The notes: generated by a model from the letters alone, not told the origin. Positions 1-8,581 are shown, numbered from the stretch's first letter. The stretch: DNA of 64,000 nt from CBDCBA01 sp965214125 (GCA_965214125.1 CBDCBA010000027.1:186001-250000), one strand, 5' to 3'. Program-made: numbers and translations.

Positions 1-339
1 CACGATCGGCCCGACGCCCGTCAGCGACTCGCCGCCGGGACCGCTGAAGACGCGGCTGGCGAAGAAGACGAAGCTGCCCAGCACGAGGATTTTGTCGCAG
101 AACGGGTCGACCACCCGGCCGAAGGTGCTGCTGGCGTCCCACTTGCGGGCAAGGTGCCCGTCGATCCAGTCCGTCGCCGCCGCCAGCCCGTAGACCCAGC
201 CGGCGGCGAAGAGCCACCACGCCATCGCGGCGCCGCCGTGGTCGTAGAAGCGCAGCATCGCGAAGAAGATCGCCGCGATCACCAGCCGCGCGACGGTGAT
301 CGCGTTGGGAATCTTCTTGCGCAGGGCGGGGTCGAGCAC
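1..339 (-). CDS. pgsA: CDP-alcohol phosphatidyltransferase, PgsA-like (N-terminal part, cut by window edge)
   Basis: The first 113 codons of a membrane enzyme that transfers a phosphatidyl group from CDP-diacylglycerol to an alcohol, most likely glycerol-3-phosphate (phosphatidylglycerophosphate synthase). Read on the minus strand, the protein starts LDPALRKKIPNAITVARLVI, the usual PgsA N-terminus with a first membrane helix. It then shows the CDP-alcohol signature: D-W-I-D-G-H-L-A-R, eight residues, G-R-V-V-D-P-F-C-D, including the catalytic aspartates. The start is a GTG at 337-339; an in-frame TAG lies five codons upstream, so the start cannot be much earlier. The C-terminal half lies outside the window. 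The family is clear, but the exact alcohol substrate is inferred. Confidence 0.85.
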   Translation of the reverse strand, partial: MLDPALRKKIPNAITVARLVIAAIFFAMLRFYDHGGAAMAWWLFAAGWVYGLAAATDWIDGHLARKWDASSTFGRVVDPFCDKILVLGSFVFFASRVFSGPGGESLTGVGPIV

Positions 340-382
340 GGCGGGCGAAGTCTACCCGCCGACGCGGCGCAATGATGCGACC

Positions 383-925
383 GTGACCGATCCGCGACCG
401 ACACCTCCGCCCGACCCCGCGCCGCTCGTGCCGGGCATAAGCGCGGCCATTCTCGTGATCGGCCTCTTGATGATGCTGTGCAGCCCGCTGACGGCGCTGG
501 GCCTGCGCAGCGTAGAACCGCCGCCGGAGATCGCGGCGATGCCGGAGGATCAGCGCCCGCCCCCGCCGACGCCGCGGGCGACGGACATCGCGGCCGTAAT
601 CGTCTTCTTCTGCCTGGGCACCCTCGGCACGGCGTCTGGGTTGATGGGCCTGATCCGCCTCGAGTGGGGCCGCCGCGGGATGATTGCGTTCAGCATCGGC
701 CTGTTGATTTACCTGGCCCTAACGATCGGCTACCGCCTGACGGGCGGACTCGAAGATCTGTTCGCCAGTGTCCCCGCCGCCGCCCCGCGGCGCAGCGCGC
801 TCGGGGCGTTCTTCGTCTGGACGCTTATCCCGCTGGCGCTGGTCACGTTCGTGCTCGTCACTGCCCTCCGCTACCTGACCAAGCCCGGCGTCAAGCGGAC
901 CTTCCGCGGCGTGCGGTTTGGGTAG
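383..925 (+). CDS. Hypothetical four-helix membrane protein
   Basis: I do not recognise this 180-residue protein. It has a proline-rich N-terminus and four hydrophobic segments: residues about 14-38, about 72-97, about 103-125 and about 145-172. The C-terminus is basic (KPGVKRTFRGVRFG), suggesting a cytoplasmic tail. The frame is open from 296, but I chose the GTG at 383 because an upstream start would overlap the divergent pgsA-like gene and add a non-membrane basic stretch. An antitoxin-like gene begins 9 bases after its stop on the same strand. Function unknown. Confidence 0.6.
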   Translation: MTDPRPTPPPDPAPLVPGISAAILVIGLLMMLCSPLTALGLRSVEPPPEIAAMPEDQRPPPPTPRATDIAAVIVFFCLGTLGTASGLMGLIRLEWGRRGMIAFSIGLLIYLALTIGYRLTGGLEDLFASVPAAAPRRSALGAFFVWTLIPLALVTFVLVTALRYLTKPGVKRTFRGVRFG

Positions 926-934
926 ACTGGCGGC

Positions 935-1231
935 ATGGTTCGCCTCACGATCGATTTGCCGGAAGACGTGGCCCAGGCGTTGCGCGAGACCGCGGGCGAC
1001 GCCTCGCTGGAGCACGTCGTCGCCGATCTTGCCGCCAACCGCGTTGCTGAGTTGCGCCGCGACGAGCCGCCGCCGGAGGTCCTGCAAGAGATTCGCCGCC
1101 GCCAGGAGACGCCGCTGAGCGAGTGCCTGCCGGTCGATCAAGCCCACGATCAACTCGTGCGCCGGTTACGCGAGAAAGATGCAGCCGAGCAGGCGGCACG
1201 CCAGGGGGCTCAAACGCGGGAGGCGGTATGA
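935..1231 (+). CDS. Putative antitoxin of a RelE/ParE-type pair
   Basis: A 98-residue, strongly charged protein beginning MVRLTIDLPEDVAQALRETA, a beta-strand then helix pattern like ribbon-helix-helix antitoxin N-termini (xLTIDLPxxxxxAL). The rest is helical and rich in Arg and Glu, as expected for a toxin-wrapping tail. Its TGA overlaps the ATG of the next gene (ATGA at 1228-1231), the usual coupling of an antitoxin to its toxin. Such antitoxins normally bind and repress their own promoter, but no operator is visible here. The call rests mainly on the partner gene, so confidence is moderate. Confidence 0.55.
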   Translation: MVRLTIDLPEDVAQALRETAGDASLEHVVADLAANRVAELRRDEPPPEVLQEIRRRQETPLSECLPVDQAHDQLVRRLREKDAAEQAARQGAQTREAV

Positions 1232-1578
1232 GCGGGCCGCAAGATGATGTGTTTCAAGTCATCGAACATCCCGGAGCAATCCATGACATCGGAGAAATAC
1301 TCGACCGCATCCTGCTAAAGACCTACATCGAGACCGCCGCGGGTTGGGATCGCCGACTCCGCAGGTTTCTGCGCAAGTTGGGGAACATGCCCACCAAGTT
1401 CCTGGTCTTCGCCCCGCCTCCTCCACGGGCGGTCCACCGAACGCACTTCGAGCATAACCGCCACGTCTACTACGACGTCTTCGAGACCGAACGCATCGTG
1501 CGCATCCTCTACCTCTGGCACGGCCACCGCGGCGAGACGCCGGACCTCGACCGCCGTGCCGACCCGCTCACGCCGTAG
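1228..1578 (+). CDS. RelE/ParE-superfamily toxin-like protein
   Basis: 116 residues. The N-terminus (VIEHPGAIHDIGEILDRI) reads like the first strand and helix of ParE/RelE folds. The C-terminal half has the strand pattern YYDVFETERIVRILYLWHGH, matching the typical ParE ending in which a 'y-V-x-x-x-x-I-x-I-L-x-x-x-H-x-R' stretch precedes a short tail. ParE toxins poison gyrase and RelE toxins cut mRNA on the ribosome; the sequence alone does not say which applies. Translation is coupled to the antitoxin by a 4-nt overlap. The 3' end overlaps the 3' end of rimO on the other strand by 11 bases. Confidence 0.6.
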   Translation: MSGPQDDVFQVIEHPGAIHDIGEILDRILLKTYIETAAGWDRRLRRFLRKLGNMPTKFLVFAPPPPRAVHRTHFEHNRHVYYDVFETERIVRILYLWHGHRGETPDLDRRADPLTP

Positions 1579-3187
1579 CCAGCACCTTCAACGCCCGGCT
1601 GGTCTTGCGTGGCGGCTGGGCGACTAGGTCGTAATCCTCGAACGCCGTCACCTCCACATCCAGAATCTGCCCGCCGTGCAGAGGCTCTTTCGACGCGACG
1701 TAGGTCACGCTGTCGATGTCCGGAGCCTGACCCTTCGTGCGGGCGCTGTAGACAAAGGTGCCGTCGTCCGCCTCGCCCTGCTCACCGTCGATGATGGCCT
1801 CGAACGTCTCACCCACCCGTTCAGCGTTGCGGGCGAAGACGACCCGCTGCTGGGCCTCCATCAACTCACCGTACCGCCGGGCCTTCGTCTCGGCGTCGAT
1901 CTGCCCCCCCATCCGGCCCATCGGCGTGCCGGGCTCGGGGGAGTACTCGAAGACGCCCACGTGCTCGAAGTGGCCCTCGGCGATCCAATCGACCAACTCC
2001 TGATGCTCCGCCTCCGTCTCGCCCGGGCTGCCGGTGATGAACGTCGTCCGCAGCGCGAGGCCGGGGACGCGGTCGTGCAGCTTGTCGACGAGCGTCGTCG
2101 TCAGGTCGCGGTCGACCTTCCGCTTCATGCGGGCCAGCACGTCCGTGTTGATGTGCTGTAACGGCATGTCGACGTACGGCACCACGCGCCGGCAACTCGC
2201 CAGCGCGTCGATCATCTCGTCCGTGAAGCAGCTTGGGTAGGCGTACATCAAACGAACCCACGCCACGTCGGCCGGCAGCTCGCGGTCGAGCGTCTTCAGC
2301 AAGCCGGCGAGGCCGCGACCCTGGCCGTGCCAGCCGATGTCGGTCCCGTAACTCGTCGTGTCCTGCCCGATCAGCAGCAGCTCCACCGCCCCGTCGCTCG
2401 CCAGCTCCTCGGCCTCCAACACAATGTTCTCGACCGGCTTGCTGCGCATCGGCCCGCGGATGCTCGGGATCGTGCAGAAGCCGCACCCCTGGTTGCACCC
2501 CTCGCTCATCCGCAGGTACGCGAAGTGCCGCGGCGTCAGGCGCAGCCGGGCTCGGTCGTCCTCGAAGACCGGCAGCCGCCGGCCGCGCTTGCCGGCGGTC
2601 TGCTTGTCGAGCAGCATCTGCGCAGGCGACGGGCGGCCGGAAAAGGGGTCGGGAGCCTTTGTTGCGGGGCGATCGCCTGGTCGCTCGGGCGTCACCGCGG
2701 CAACAAAGGCTCCTGACCCCTTTTCCTCCTTTTCCTCTCCTGACCCCTTTTCCTCTCCCGCGGAACGCGTCGTGGCGTGGTACTTGCCGAGGAAATGATC
2801 CGTCACACCGTTGCGTTCGCCGCGGACGGCCTTGACGATGTGGTCGCGGTCGAACACGCCCACCAGCCGGTCGATGCCGGGGGCATCCGCGAGCAGCTTC
2901 GTCTTGTGCCGCTGCACCAGGCAGCCGGCGACGATCACACGCTTGCATCGGCCCGACTCTTTCAAGTCAATCGCCGCCTGAATCTCCGCCATCGATTCAG
3001 TCTTGCTCGCCTCGAGAAAGCCGCAGGTGTTGATGACGATGGCGTCCGCCTCGTCATGATCGGGCGTGACGGCAATGCCGTCGGCGGCGAGCAGGCCGAG
3101 CATGCGCTCGGAATCGACCAGGTTCTTCGCGCAGCCGAGGCTGACGAACGCGACGGTCTCAATCAGATCGGTGGCGACGGCGGACAT
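1568..3187 (-). CDS. rimO: Ribosomal protein S12 methylthiotransferase RimO, with an in-frame insertion
   Basis: RimO adds a methylthio group to an aspartate of ribosomal protein S12, using two iron-sulfur clusters and S-adenosylmethionine. The N-terminal MTTase domain shows its three cluster cysteines at C19 (VSLGCAKN), C55 (INTCGF) and C89 (VAGCLVQR). The radical SAM cluster motif is C231-N-Q-G-C235-G-F-C238, and a TRAM-like RNA- or protein-binding domain fills the last about 70 residues. At 539 residues it is about 90-100 longer than usual. The excess is a hydrophilic EEKGSGEEKEEKGSG-like stretch at about residues 140-190, between the MTTase and radical SAM domains, encoded by a palindromic repeat (2641-2751). 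Start ATG at 3187. All cluster ligands are intact, so the enzyme is probably active. Confidence 0.95.
   Translation of the reverse strand: MSAVATDLIETVAFVSLGCAKNLVDSERMLGLLAADGIAVTPDHDEADAIVINTCGFLEASKTESMAEIQAAIDLKESGRCKRVIVAGCLVQRHKTKLLADAPGIDRLVGVFDRDHIVKAVRGERNGVTDHFLGKYHATTRSAGEEKGSGEEKEEKGSGAFVAAVTPERPGDRPATKAPDPFSGRPSPAQMLLDKQTAGKRGRRLPVFEDDRARLRLTPRHFAYLRMSEGCNQGCGFCTIPSIRGPMRSKPVENIVLEAEELASDGAVELLLIGQDTTSYGTDIGWHGQGRGLAGLLKTLDRELPADVAWVRLMYAYPSCFTDEMIDALASCRRVVPYVDMPLQHINTDVLARMKRKVDRDLTTTLVDKLHDRVPGLALRTTFITGSPGETEAEHQELVDWIAEGHFEHVGVFEYSPEPGTPMGRMGGQIDAETKARRYGELMEAQQRVVFARNAERVGETFEAIIDGEQGEADDGTFVYSARTKGQAPDIDSVTYVASKEPLHGGQILDVEVTAFEDYDLVAQPPRKTSRALKVLATA
2641..2751. repeat. 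AAAAGGGGTC-type palindrome inserted in frame in rimO
   Basis: The left arm at 2641-2665 (AAAAGGGGTCGGGAGCCTTT then GTTGC) is matched by its reverse complement at 2700-2724 with one mismatch, around a 34-nt loop. The last part of the right arm, CTCCTGACCCCTTTT, is repeated directly at 2737-2751. Both strands stay open in the rimO frame, so the element is translated into a charged linker. A related GGGGTCAG element lies at 12929-12967. Confidence 0.85.
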
Positions 3188-3366
3188 ACGTCTTCATCAT
3201 TCGCCCCTGCGATACCCATAGTTTGAGATCGCCCAATTTTCCGCGTCGGGATGACACCGCGTTGCGGCGTGGTTCGAGAAGGTCGGCGGCGTCGGCTACC
3301 CGTTGCTGCGTACGCACATAGCAATCAATCCTTGCATATCGGACGCCGATTGCTTAATTTCTGGGC

Positions 3367-4842
3367 ATGCCCTCACGGACGAGATCCACCAACAAGACGT
3401 CGCCGCGCCGGAGCGCGCCGGTCGACGCCGTCTCGACGAAGCCGGGTGCGGAGGGGCAGCCGATCACCACGTTCGCCCGCGCAGTCCGCTTCCTCGACTC
3501 GCTGCACAACTTCGAGCGCCGCCGCATCGTCACCTACACGCCCGAGAACTTCAACCTCGGCCGCATGCGCGAGCTCTGCAAGAAGCTCAGCAATCCGCAG
3601 ACCAAATATGCCAGCGTTCACGTCGCCGGCACCAAAGGCAAGGGAAGCACCTGCGCCATGATCGCCGCCGTCCTGCGGGCGGCCGGGTTCACCGTCGGCC
3701 TCTACTCGTCGCCGCACCTGGTCGACGTGCGCGAGCGCCTGCGCGTGCTTCGCCCCGAGCAGGACGCGACCGCCCTGCCGCAGGGGCAGATGATCTCGCG
3801 CGAAAAGTTTGCCAAGCTCACCAAGCAGGCGGAGCCGATCGTCGCGAAGCTGAAGATTCAGCCGACCTACTTTGACGTGTTGACTGCCATTGCGTTTCGC
3901 CACTTCGCGGACGAGGAGGTCGACATCGCCGTCGTCGAAACCGGTCTCGGCGGGCGGCTTGACTCGACGAACGTGCTCGAGCCGCTGACGACGATCATCA
4001 CGCCCGTCAGCATGGATCACGTCGAGCAACTTGGCCCGACAATTGAGAAGATCGCCGGGGAGAAGGCGGGCATCTTCAAGCCGGGCGCCACGGCCATCAC
4101 CGCGCCGGTTCCGCCGCAGCACGAGGCCGTCCTGCCGGTGCTCCGGGCTGCGGCGAAGAATGTTGGCCAGGAGTTGCAGGTGCTCGGCGAGGAGATCGAG
4201 TTCACCTACCGTTTTGAGGCCAGCCGCATGCTCGGGCGGCACAACCGCGTCACCTTCGAGACGCCGCGAACCAGCCTCGACCACCTCGCCGCCCCGCTGC
4301 TGGGCGAGCACCAGGCGATCAATTGCGGTCTCGCGCTGGCGGCGATCGACGATCTGAAGCATCGCGGGTGGAAGATCAGCGATGACGACGTCCGCCGCGG
4401 CCTGGCGAAGCTGACGCTCGATGGGCGGATGGAGGTCGTCCGCACCGAGCCAACGGTTGTCGTCGACTGCGCCCACAACCCGGCGAGCATCGACGCCCTG
4501 CTTAAGGGGGTCGGCCAGCACTTCGATTACGAGGCCAGCCACGTCATTTTTGGCTGCTGCACCGACAAGGACGCCCCCGCGATGCTCGAGCGCCTTGCGA
4601 GCGGGGCGGACAAGGTCATCTTCACGCGCGTCGACTCGGTCCGCTCGGCCGACCCAAAGGAGTTGCAGAAGATCTACCAGGAGCAGTTCGGCCGCATGAG
4701 CCAGGCGGTCGACTCGCTCGACGAGGCCCTCAAGCACGCGCGGCGAAGCATCGGCACGGACGACTTGTTGCTCATCACCGGCAGCTTCTACCTCGTGGGC
4801 ACTGCCAAAAAGCTCCTCGCCAAGCGCGCCGCCGCGAAATAA
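3367..4842 (+). CDS. folC: Bifunctional folylpolyglutamate synthase / dihydrofolate synthase
   Basis: FolC joins glutamate to dihydropteroate or folate in an ATP-dependent ligation in the cytoplasm. The Mur-ligase-type P-loop is visible at residues 88-94 (GTKGKGS), followed by the SSPHLVDVRERLRV substrate loop. Further on are the family motifs ETGLGGRLDSTNV and SMDHVEQLGPTIEKIAGEKA. The C-terminal domain has VVVDCAHNPAS, the typical 'D-x-A-H-N' signature. At 491 residues it is somewhat longer than the usual 420-450 because of a basic N-terminal extension of about 35 residues (MPSRTRSTNKTSPRRSAPVD). It stands alone, divergent from rimO across 179 bases. Confidence 0.93.
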   Translation: MPSRTRSTNKTSPRRSAPVDAVSTKPGAEGQPITTFARAVRFLDSLHNFERRRIVTYTPENFNLGRMRELCKKLSNPQTKYASVHVAGTKGKGSTCAMIAAVLRAAGFTVGLYSSPHLVDVRERLRVLRPEQDATALPQGQMISREKFAKLTKQAEPIVAKLKIQPTYFDVLTAIAFRHFADEEVDIAVVETGLGGRLDSTNVLEPLTTIITPVSMDHVEQLGPTIEKIAGEKAGIFKPGATAITAPVPPQHEAVLPVLRAAAKNVGQELQVLGEEIEFTYRFEASRMLGRHNRVTFETPRTSLDHLAAPLLGEHQAINCGLALAAIDDLKHRGWKISDDDVRRGLAKLTLDGRMEVVRTEPTVVVDCAHNPASIDALLKGVGQHFDYEASHVIFGCCTDKDAPAMLERLASGADKVIFTRVDSVRSADPKELQKIYQEQFGRMSQAVDSLDEALKHARRSIGTDDLLLITGSFYLVGTAKKLLAKRAAAK

Positions 4843-4963
4843 GCACCCAAAACGGCGTTGCAACGCGTTAGGGAAAGCAACGCGTCAGTTGGGTTCGCGG
4901 CGCGTGGCTGGTACATTTGCCGTTTCTCCGAGATGTCGCCCGTTTGTTCTATGTAAGCCGTTT

Positions 4964-6157
4964 ATGCACCCGACCGATTCCGACGCCGCGCCCGAGACTT
5001 CAACCCATTCGCCCACGCCCGCAACGCCGCAACAGGCGGACTTGTGGACGGACCTGCGCGGCCTGGCCGTGGCCGCGGTCGACGTGCTGCGGGACGCCTA
5101 CTACCGCGACGCCCGGTTCCGCCGCGCCGCGGACAAGCTGCTCAAGCCCGGCTCCACCGCGGCGTCGCCACCGTCGCCCCCACCACCGCCTCCGCCACCC
5201 GCTGCGGCGCAGTCGCACCCAGTCGCGTTGTCGGCCGAGCCCGCCCGGCCGGTGCGCGAGCGGGCGACGCACTTCGACGCCAAGCTCGTCTGCGCCCGCG
5301 CCCGCCTGAAGGCCCGCGCCGCGCGGTGGCAGTACGAGCGGGAAAAGCTTGACCGCGACACGGTGCAGCGCGGCGACATCGAGATCATCGAGGCCGCCAA
5401 GGCGATGCCGGACGCCTTCCTGTGGATGTGCAAGGTCGGCGCCTGCCGCACGCGGCTGCCGGAGTCGATGGACCGCCTTGCCGACGCCTACGAGGCCCTC
5501 GCCGACGCGGCGGAGGCGGTCGGATCCTTCGACTTCGCGACGAGCGACGAGGGCGAGGAGGAGGCCGACGCCGACCTGCCCAACGCCAACGCCGTGCAGT
5601 TGCTGGCCGAGGCGCAGTCGATGCTGCACGTGATGCTTGGCCGCACGCGCATCGGCGGCTCGGCCGACCCCGACCAGATGGCCGCCTTCATCGCCTCCCG
5701 CGAGGTCGGGCGGCGCGGACGGCACTACTTCAACCACCTGGCCCTCGATGACGCCGCCGACCCCGCCCGCGCCGGCGAGCTGCGCGAGCGCATCCGCGAC
5801 CACCGCAGTGGCAAGTCGCCCCTCAGTGACGAGCGCCGCCGCGAGCACAACCTTGTCGGCAAGGTGCGCTACGCGGTTGGCAAGCTGCTCGACGGGCACG
5901 GGGATGAGACGGACATCGACCTGTCCAACCCGCACTTCACCGCGGTCGCCACCGCGATCGAGGAACTGTCGCAGCTCGGCCACGAGCCGACGCAGCCGGA
6001 CCTGCGCGACGCGCTCGTCCCGCTCGTCGACCGCCTGCCCGACGACCTCGACGAGCAGTACGTCAGCGACACCATGCTCCAAGCGATTGAAGCGATCGAC
6101 GAGTTCCTCGCCGACCCGCCGGCCGACGACTCCCGCAGCGAGGACGCCGCCGCGTGA
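4964..6157 (+). CDS. Uncharacterised protein coupled to modA
   Basis: I do not recognise this 397-residue protein. It is acidic and alanine-rich, with no signal peptide or clear membrane segment. A Pro/Ala linker (PPSPPPPPPPPAAAQ) at about residues 65-82 separates a short N-terminal helix region (WTDLRGLAVAAVDVLRDAYY) from a larger, mostly helical part. An acidic patch (TSDEGEEEADADLP) lies near residue 190. I chose the ATG at 4964; the frame is open from 4889 but the extra residues look like noise. Its TGA overlaps the GTG start of the modA-like gene by 4 bases (GTGA), so both are probably co-translated. No function is assigned. Confidence 0.7.
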   Translation: MHPTDSDAAPETSTHSPTPATPQQADLWTDLRGLAVAAVDVLRDAYYRDARFRRAADKLLKPGSTAASPPSPPPPPPPPAAAQSHPVALSAEPARPVRERATHFDAKLVCARARLKARAARWQYEREKLDRDTVQRGDIEIIEAAKAMPDAFLWMCKVGACRTRLPESMDRLADAYEALADAAEAVGSFDFATSDEGEEEADADLPNANAVQLLAEAQSMLHVMLGRTRIGGSADPDQMAAFIASREVGRRGRHYFNHLALDDAADPARAGELRERIRDHRSGKSPLSDERRREHNLVGKVRYAVGKLLDGHGDETDIDLSNPHFTAVATAIEELSQLGHEPTQPDLRDALVPLVDRLPDDLDEQYVSDTMLQAIEAIDEFLADPPADDSRSEDAAA

Positions 6158-6936
6158 TTCGACCGCGTCGAACCGCCGGGTTGCGCCTGCTGTTGGGCGT
6201 GGGCGTGGTCATCAGCGTGTTGGCCGGCCTGCTGCTCGCCTTGCCGATCCTCGCCGGCCGGGACGGTCCGCGGCCGATCATGCTCTTCGTCGCGGCGGGA
6301 CAACGCGCCGCCATCGAGCCAGCGGTGCGGGATTTCCAAACGATGAGCGGCCGGCACGTGGACGTCGTCTGGGGCGGCACCGGCACGCTCTACGGCCAGA
6401 CCGTCGCCGGCGCGCCGTGCGATGTCTTCGTCTCCGCCGACGCCGCCACGGTCGAGCGGGGAGTGCGTGATGGCCGTCTGGCGGACCCGCACGTGCTGGC
6501 GATGCAGCGGGCGGTCATCTCAGTTGCGGCGGGGAATCCGAAGCAAATTTGGTCGCTCGCCGACCTTCAGAGGCGGGACGTCCGCTTCGCCCTGGCCGAT
6601 CCGGATCAGGCCGCCGTTGGGCGCGTGGCGCGGCGGGCCCTGCTCGACGCCGGCGTCTGGCCGGCACTGCGCGAGCGGATCGTCGTCAGCAAGCCAACCG
6701 TCACCGACGCCGCCGCCGACCTTCGCCTGGGCGCCGTCGACGTAACCGTGCTGTGGGCGCACCTGATTCCGACGCTCGCTGGCGTGGAGGCGCTGGAACT
6801 CGTGGGCCTCTCGCTTGGCGAGGAGCCCGTGGTCGCCGCCCGTGTGGTCGGTGGCGACGGAGACGCCCTGCTCACCTTCCTCGCCTCGCCGGCAGCCGCT
6901 ACCCACATCGCGGCAACCGGAATGCGTCGGCCGTAG
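6154..6936 (+). CDS. modA: Molybdate-type ABC transporter substrate-binding protein
   Basis: 260 residues with a membrane-anchoring or signal N-terminus (LRLLLGVGVVISVLAGLLLALPIL), then the start of a type II periplasmic binding fold (IMLFVAAGQRAAIEPAVRDF). The G-G-T-G-T-L-Y-G-Q segment and CDVFVSADAATVERGVRDGR match the ModA pattern 'G-S-S-x-x-L-x-x-Q-I ... D-x-x-x-x-A'. It should bind an oxyanion outside the membrane and deliver it to the permease encoded 155 bases downstream. The start is GTG, overlapping the stop of the upstream gene. Molybdate is the family default; tungstate or another oxyanion cannot be excluded from sequence. Confidence 0.8.
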   Translation: MIRPRRTAGLRLLLGVGVVISVLAGLLLALPILAGRDGPRPIMLFVAAGQRAAIEPAVRDFQTMSGRHVDVVWGGTGTLYGQTVAGAPCDVFVSADAATVERGVRDGRLADPHVLAMQRAVISVAAGNPKQIWSLADLQRRDVRFALADPDQAAVGRVARRALLDAGVWPALRERIVVSKPTVTDAAADLRLGAVDVTVLWAHLIPTLAGVEALELVGLSLGEEPVVAARVVGGDGDALLTFLASPAAATHIAATGMRRP

Positions 6937-6992
6937 TGAAATCGCTCGAAAAGCTCGACGGTCTGCGGACGACTTTGAATGCGCACCTCTCT

Positions 6993-7018
6993 GACGCCGG
7001 AGCTTCCGCTCCGGCGTC
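6993..7018. repeat. GACGCCGGAGC hairpin between modA and modB
   Basis: A perfect 11-bp inverted repeat, GACGCCGGAGC - TTCC - GCTCCGGCGTC, in the 155-base gap between the substrate-binding and permease genes. The same unit occurs as a 22-bp-arm inverted repeat at 20636-20704, so it is a dispersed element rather than a private operator. There is no T-tract, so it is not a clear terminator. Confidence 0.8.
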
Positions 7019-7091
7019 GGCAAGGATCGCGCTCGTACCGGTGGACGTTGCGTAGCCGCGAGGTTCCAGAGGAAGCGAGCTTTCGCAAGAT

Positions 7092-7934
7092 ATGCTCGCT
7101 GCGCCGATGCGCGACCCGCCGCGACGTTCGCTCGATGCTTTGTTCACCGGCGCCCTTGCCGGTGTGGCCGGGCTGTACGCGCTGCTCATCCTCGCCCTGC
7201 TCGCGGGGATCGCGTGGCACGTTGAGCCGGCGGCGGTGCGGCGGACGCTGGCGTCGACGGAGATTCGCTACGCAATCGCGCTGAGCCTCGTCAGCTCCAC
7301 CCTGGCGGCCCTGCTCGCGACCGTCGTCGCCGTGCCGGCGGGCTACCTCCTGAGCCGGCGGAACTTCGTCGGCAAGGGGCTGGTCGAAGCGCTGTTTGAC
7401 GTGCCGATCGTCCTGCCGCCGCTGGTGCTGGGGCTGGCGTTGCTCGTGCTCTTCCGCACGCCGCCCGGCCGCGCGGCGGAGGCGGCCGTCGCGGGCCTGG
7501 GCATTCCCGGCGTGCGCGGCGTGACGTTCGAGGTGCCCGCGGTCGTGCTGGCGCAATTTACGGTGGCGGCGGCCTTCGCCATCCGGGCGATGCGCGTGGC
7601 GTTCGACGGCATCTCCCCCCGCGGCGAGGACGTTGCGCGCACGCTCGGCTGCTCGCGACGCGAGGCCTTCTTCCTCGTCACTCTTGGCGAAGCGCGAAGC
7701 GGTATGCTGGCGGCGTTCACGCTCGCGTGGGCCCGCTCGATCGGCGAGTTCGGGCCTTTGCTGGTCTTCGCGGGCATCACGCGGATGAAGACCGAAACGC
7801 TCAGCGGCAGCGTCTTCCTCGCGCTCAACCTCGGCGACGTGGCCGGGGCGCTGAGCGTGTCGCTGGTGATGGTCGCCGTCGCGGCGATCGCGTTGCTGGC
7901 CACCCGCGGGCTCGGGCGATCGGAGCCGGCATGA
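7092..7934 (+). CDS. modB: Molybdate-type ABC transporter permease
   Basis: A 280-residue inner-membrane permease with about six hydrophobic segments, beginning at about residue 20 (ALAGVAGLYALLILALLAG). The conserved cytoplasmic loop that contacts the ATPase is present in EDVARTLGCSRREAFFLVTL, the 'EAA' motif, followed by AFTLAWARSIGEFGPLLVFAG, which matches ModB. It should form the translocation pore with the ModA-like and ModC-like products. Its stop overlaps the start of the ATPase gene (ATGA at 7931-7934). Start ATG at 7092; an internal ATG at 7107 (MRDPPRRS) is an alternative. Confidence 0.9.
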   Translation: MLAAPMRDPPRRSLDALFTGALAGVAGLYALLILALLAGIAWHVEPAAVRRTLASTEIRYAIALSLVSSTLAALLATVVAVPAGYLLSRRNFVGKGLVEALFDVPIVLPPLVLGLALLVLFRTPPGRAAEAAVAGLGIPGVRGVTFEVPAVVLAQFTVAAAFAIRAMRVAFDGISPRGEDVARTLGCSRREAFFLVTLGEARSGMLAAFTLAWARSIGEFGPLLVFAGITRMKTETLSGSVFLALNLGDVAGALSVSLVMVAVAAIALLATRGLGRSEPA

Positions 7935-8581
7935 TCGAGGTCGTCGATCTCACGATTCGCCAGGGCAGCTTCGCCCTGACGGAGGTCGCGCTGCGCGTCG
8001 ATCCCGGCGAGCACGCGCTGCTGACCGGCCCAACCGGCAGCGGGAAGACCTCGCTGCTCGAAGTCATCGCGGGCCTGCGACGGCCGGTCTCGGGCATAGT
8101 TCGCCTCGGCGATCGCGATGTCACCACGCGACCACCCGGCCAGCGCGGCATCGGGTACGTGCCGCAGGAGGCAGCCTTGTTTCGGCACCTGCGCGTACGC
8201 GACAACATCGCCTTCGCCCTTCGCCTCCGCGGCGTGAATCAGACGGAGCGTCAACGGCGTGTGGAGGAACTTGCTGACGCGCTGGGCCTGCTTCCCCTGC
8301 TCGACCGCCGCCCGCGCAAGCTCAGCGGCGGCGAGCGGCAGCGTGTCGCGATCGCGCGTGCCCTCGCCCACCGGCCGCCCATCCTGCTGCTCGACGAGCC
8401 CACAAGCGCGCTCGATCCCGCCGCGCGCGAGCGGGTCATCGCCCTCCTGGATGCGGAGCGGTCCAGGAACGGCTCGACCGTCCTCCACGCGTCTCACGAC
8501 GCCGCCCTCGCCCAACGTCTCGCCACGCGGCAGATCGCGATCGACGGCACGACAAGGCAACCGACCGTCGTGTCACATTGA
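7931..8581 (+). CDS. modC: Molybdate-type ABC transporter ATP-binding protein, short form
   Basis: A 216-residue ABC ATPase with all nucleotide-binding motifs: Walker A at 33-40 (GPTGSGKT), signature at 131-135 (LSGGE), Walker B at 151-156 (ILLLDE), and switch histidine in LHASHD at about 189. It powers import through the adjacent ModB-like permease. Unlike E. coli ModC (about 350 residues), it stops right after the ATPase core and lacks the C-terminal molybdate-sensing MOP/TOBE domain, so ligand feedback through that domain is not expected. It is coupled to modB by ATGA. About 270 bases without a gene follow (8582-8851). Confidence 0.88.
   Translation: MIEVVDLTIRQGSFALTEVALRVDPGEHALLTGPTGSGKTSLLEVIAGLRRPVSGIVRLGDRDVTTRPPGQRGIGYVPQEAALFRHLRVRDNIAFALRLRGVNQTERQRRVEELADALGLLPLLDRRPRKLSGGERQRVAIARALAHRPPILLLDEPTSALDPAARERVIALLDAERSRNGSTVLHASHDAALAQRLATRQIAIDGTTRQPTVVSH

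Noticed and set aside
3320..3354. AGCAATC ... GATTGCT inverted repeat before folC
   Set aside because: 7-bp arms in a 179-base divergent gap are too short to call an operator without conservation data.
3373..4863. 496-residue minus-strand frame opposite folC
   Set aside because: folC has complete family motifs; the antisense frame shows none.
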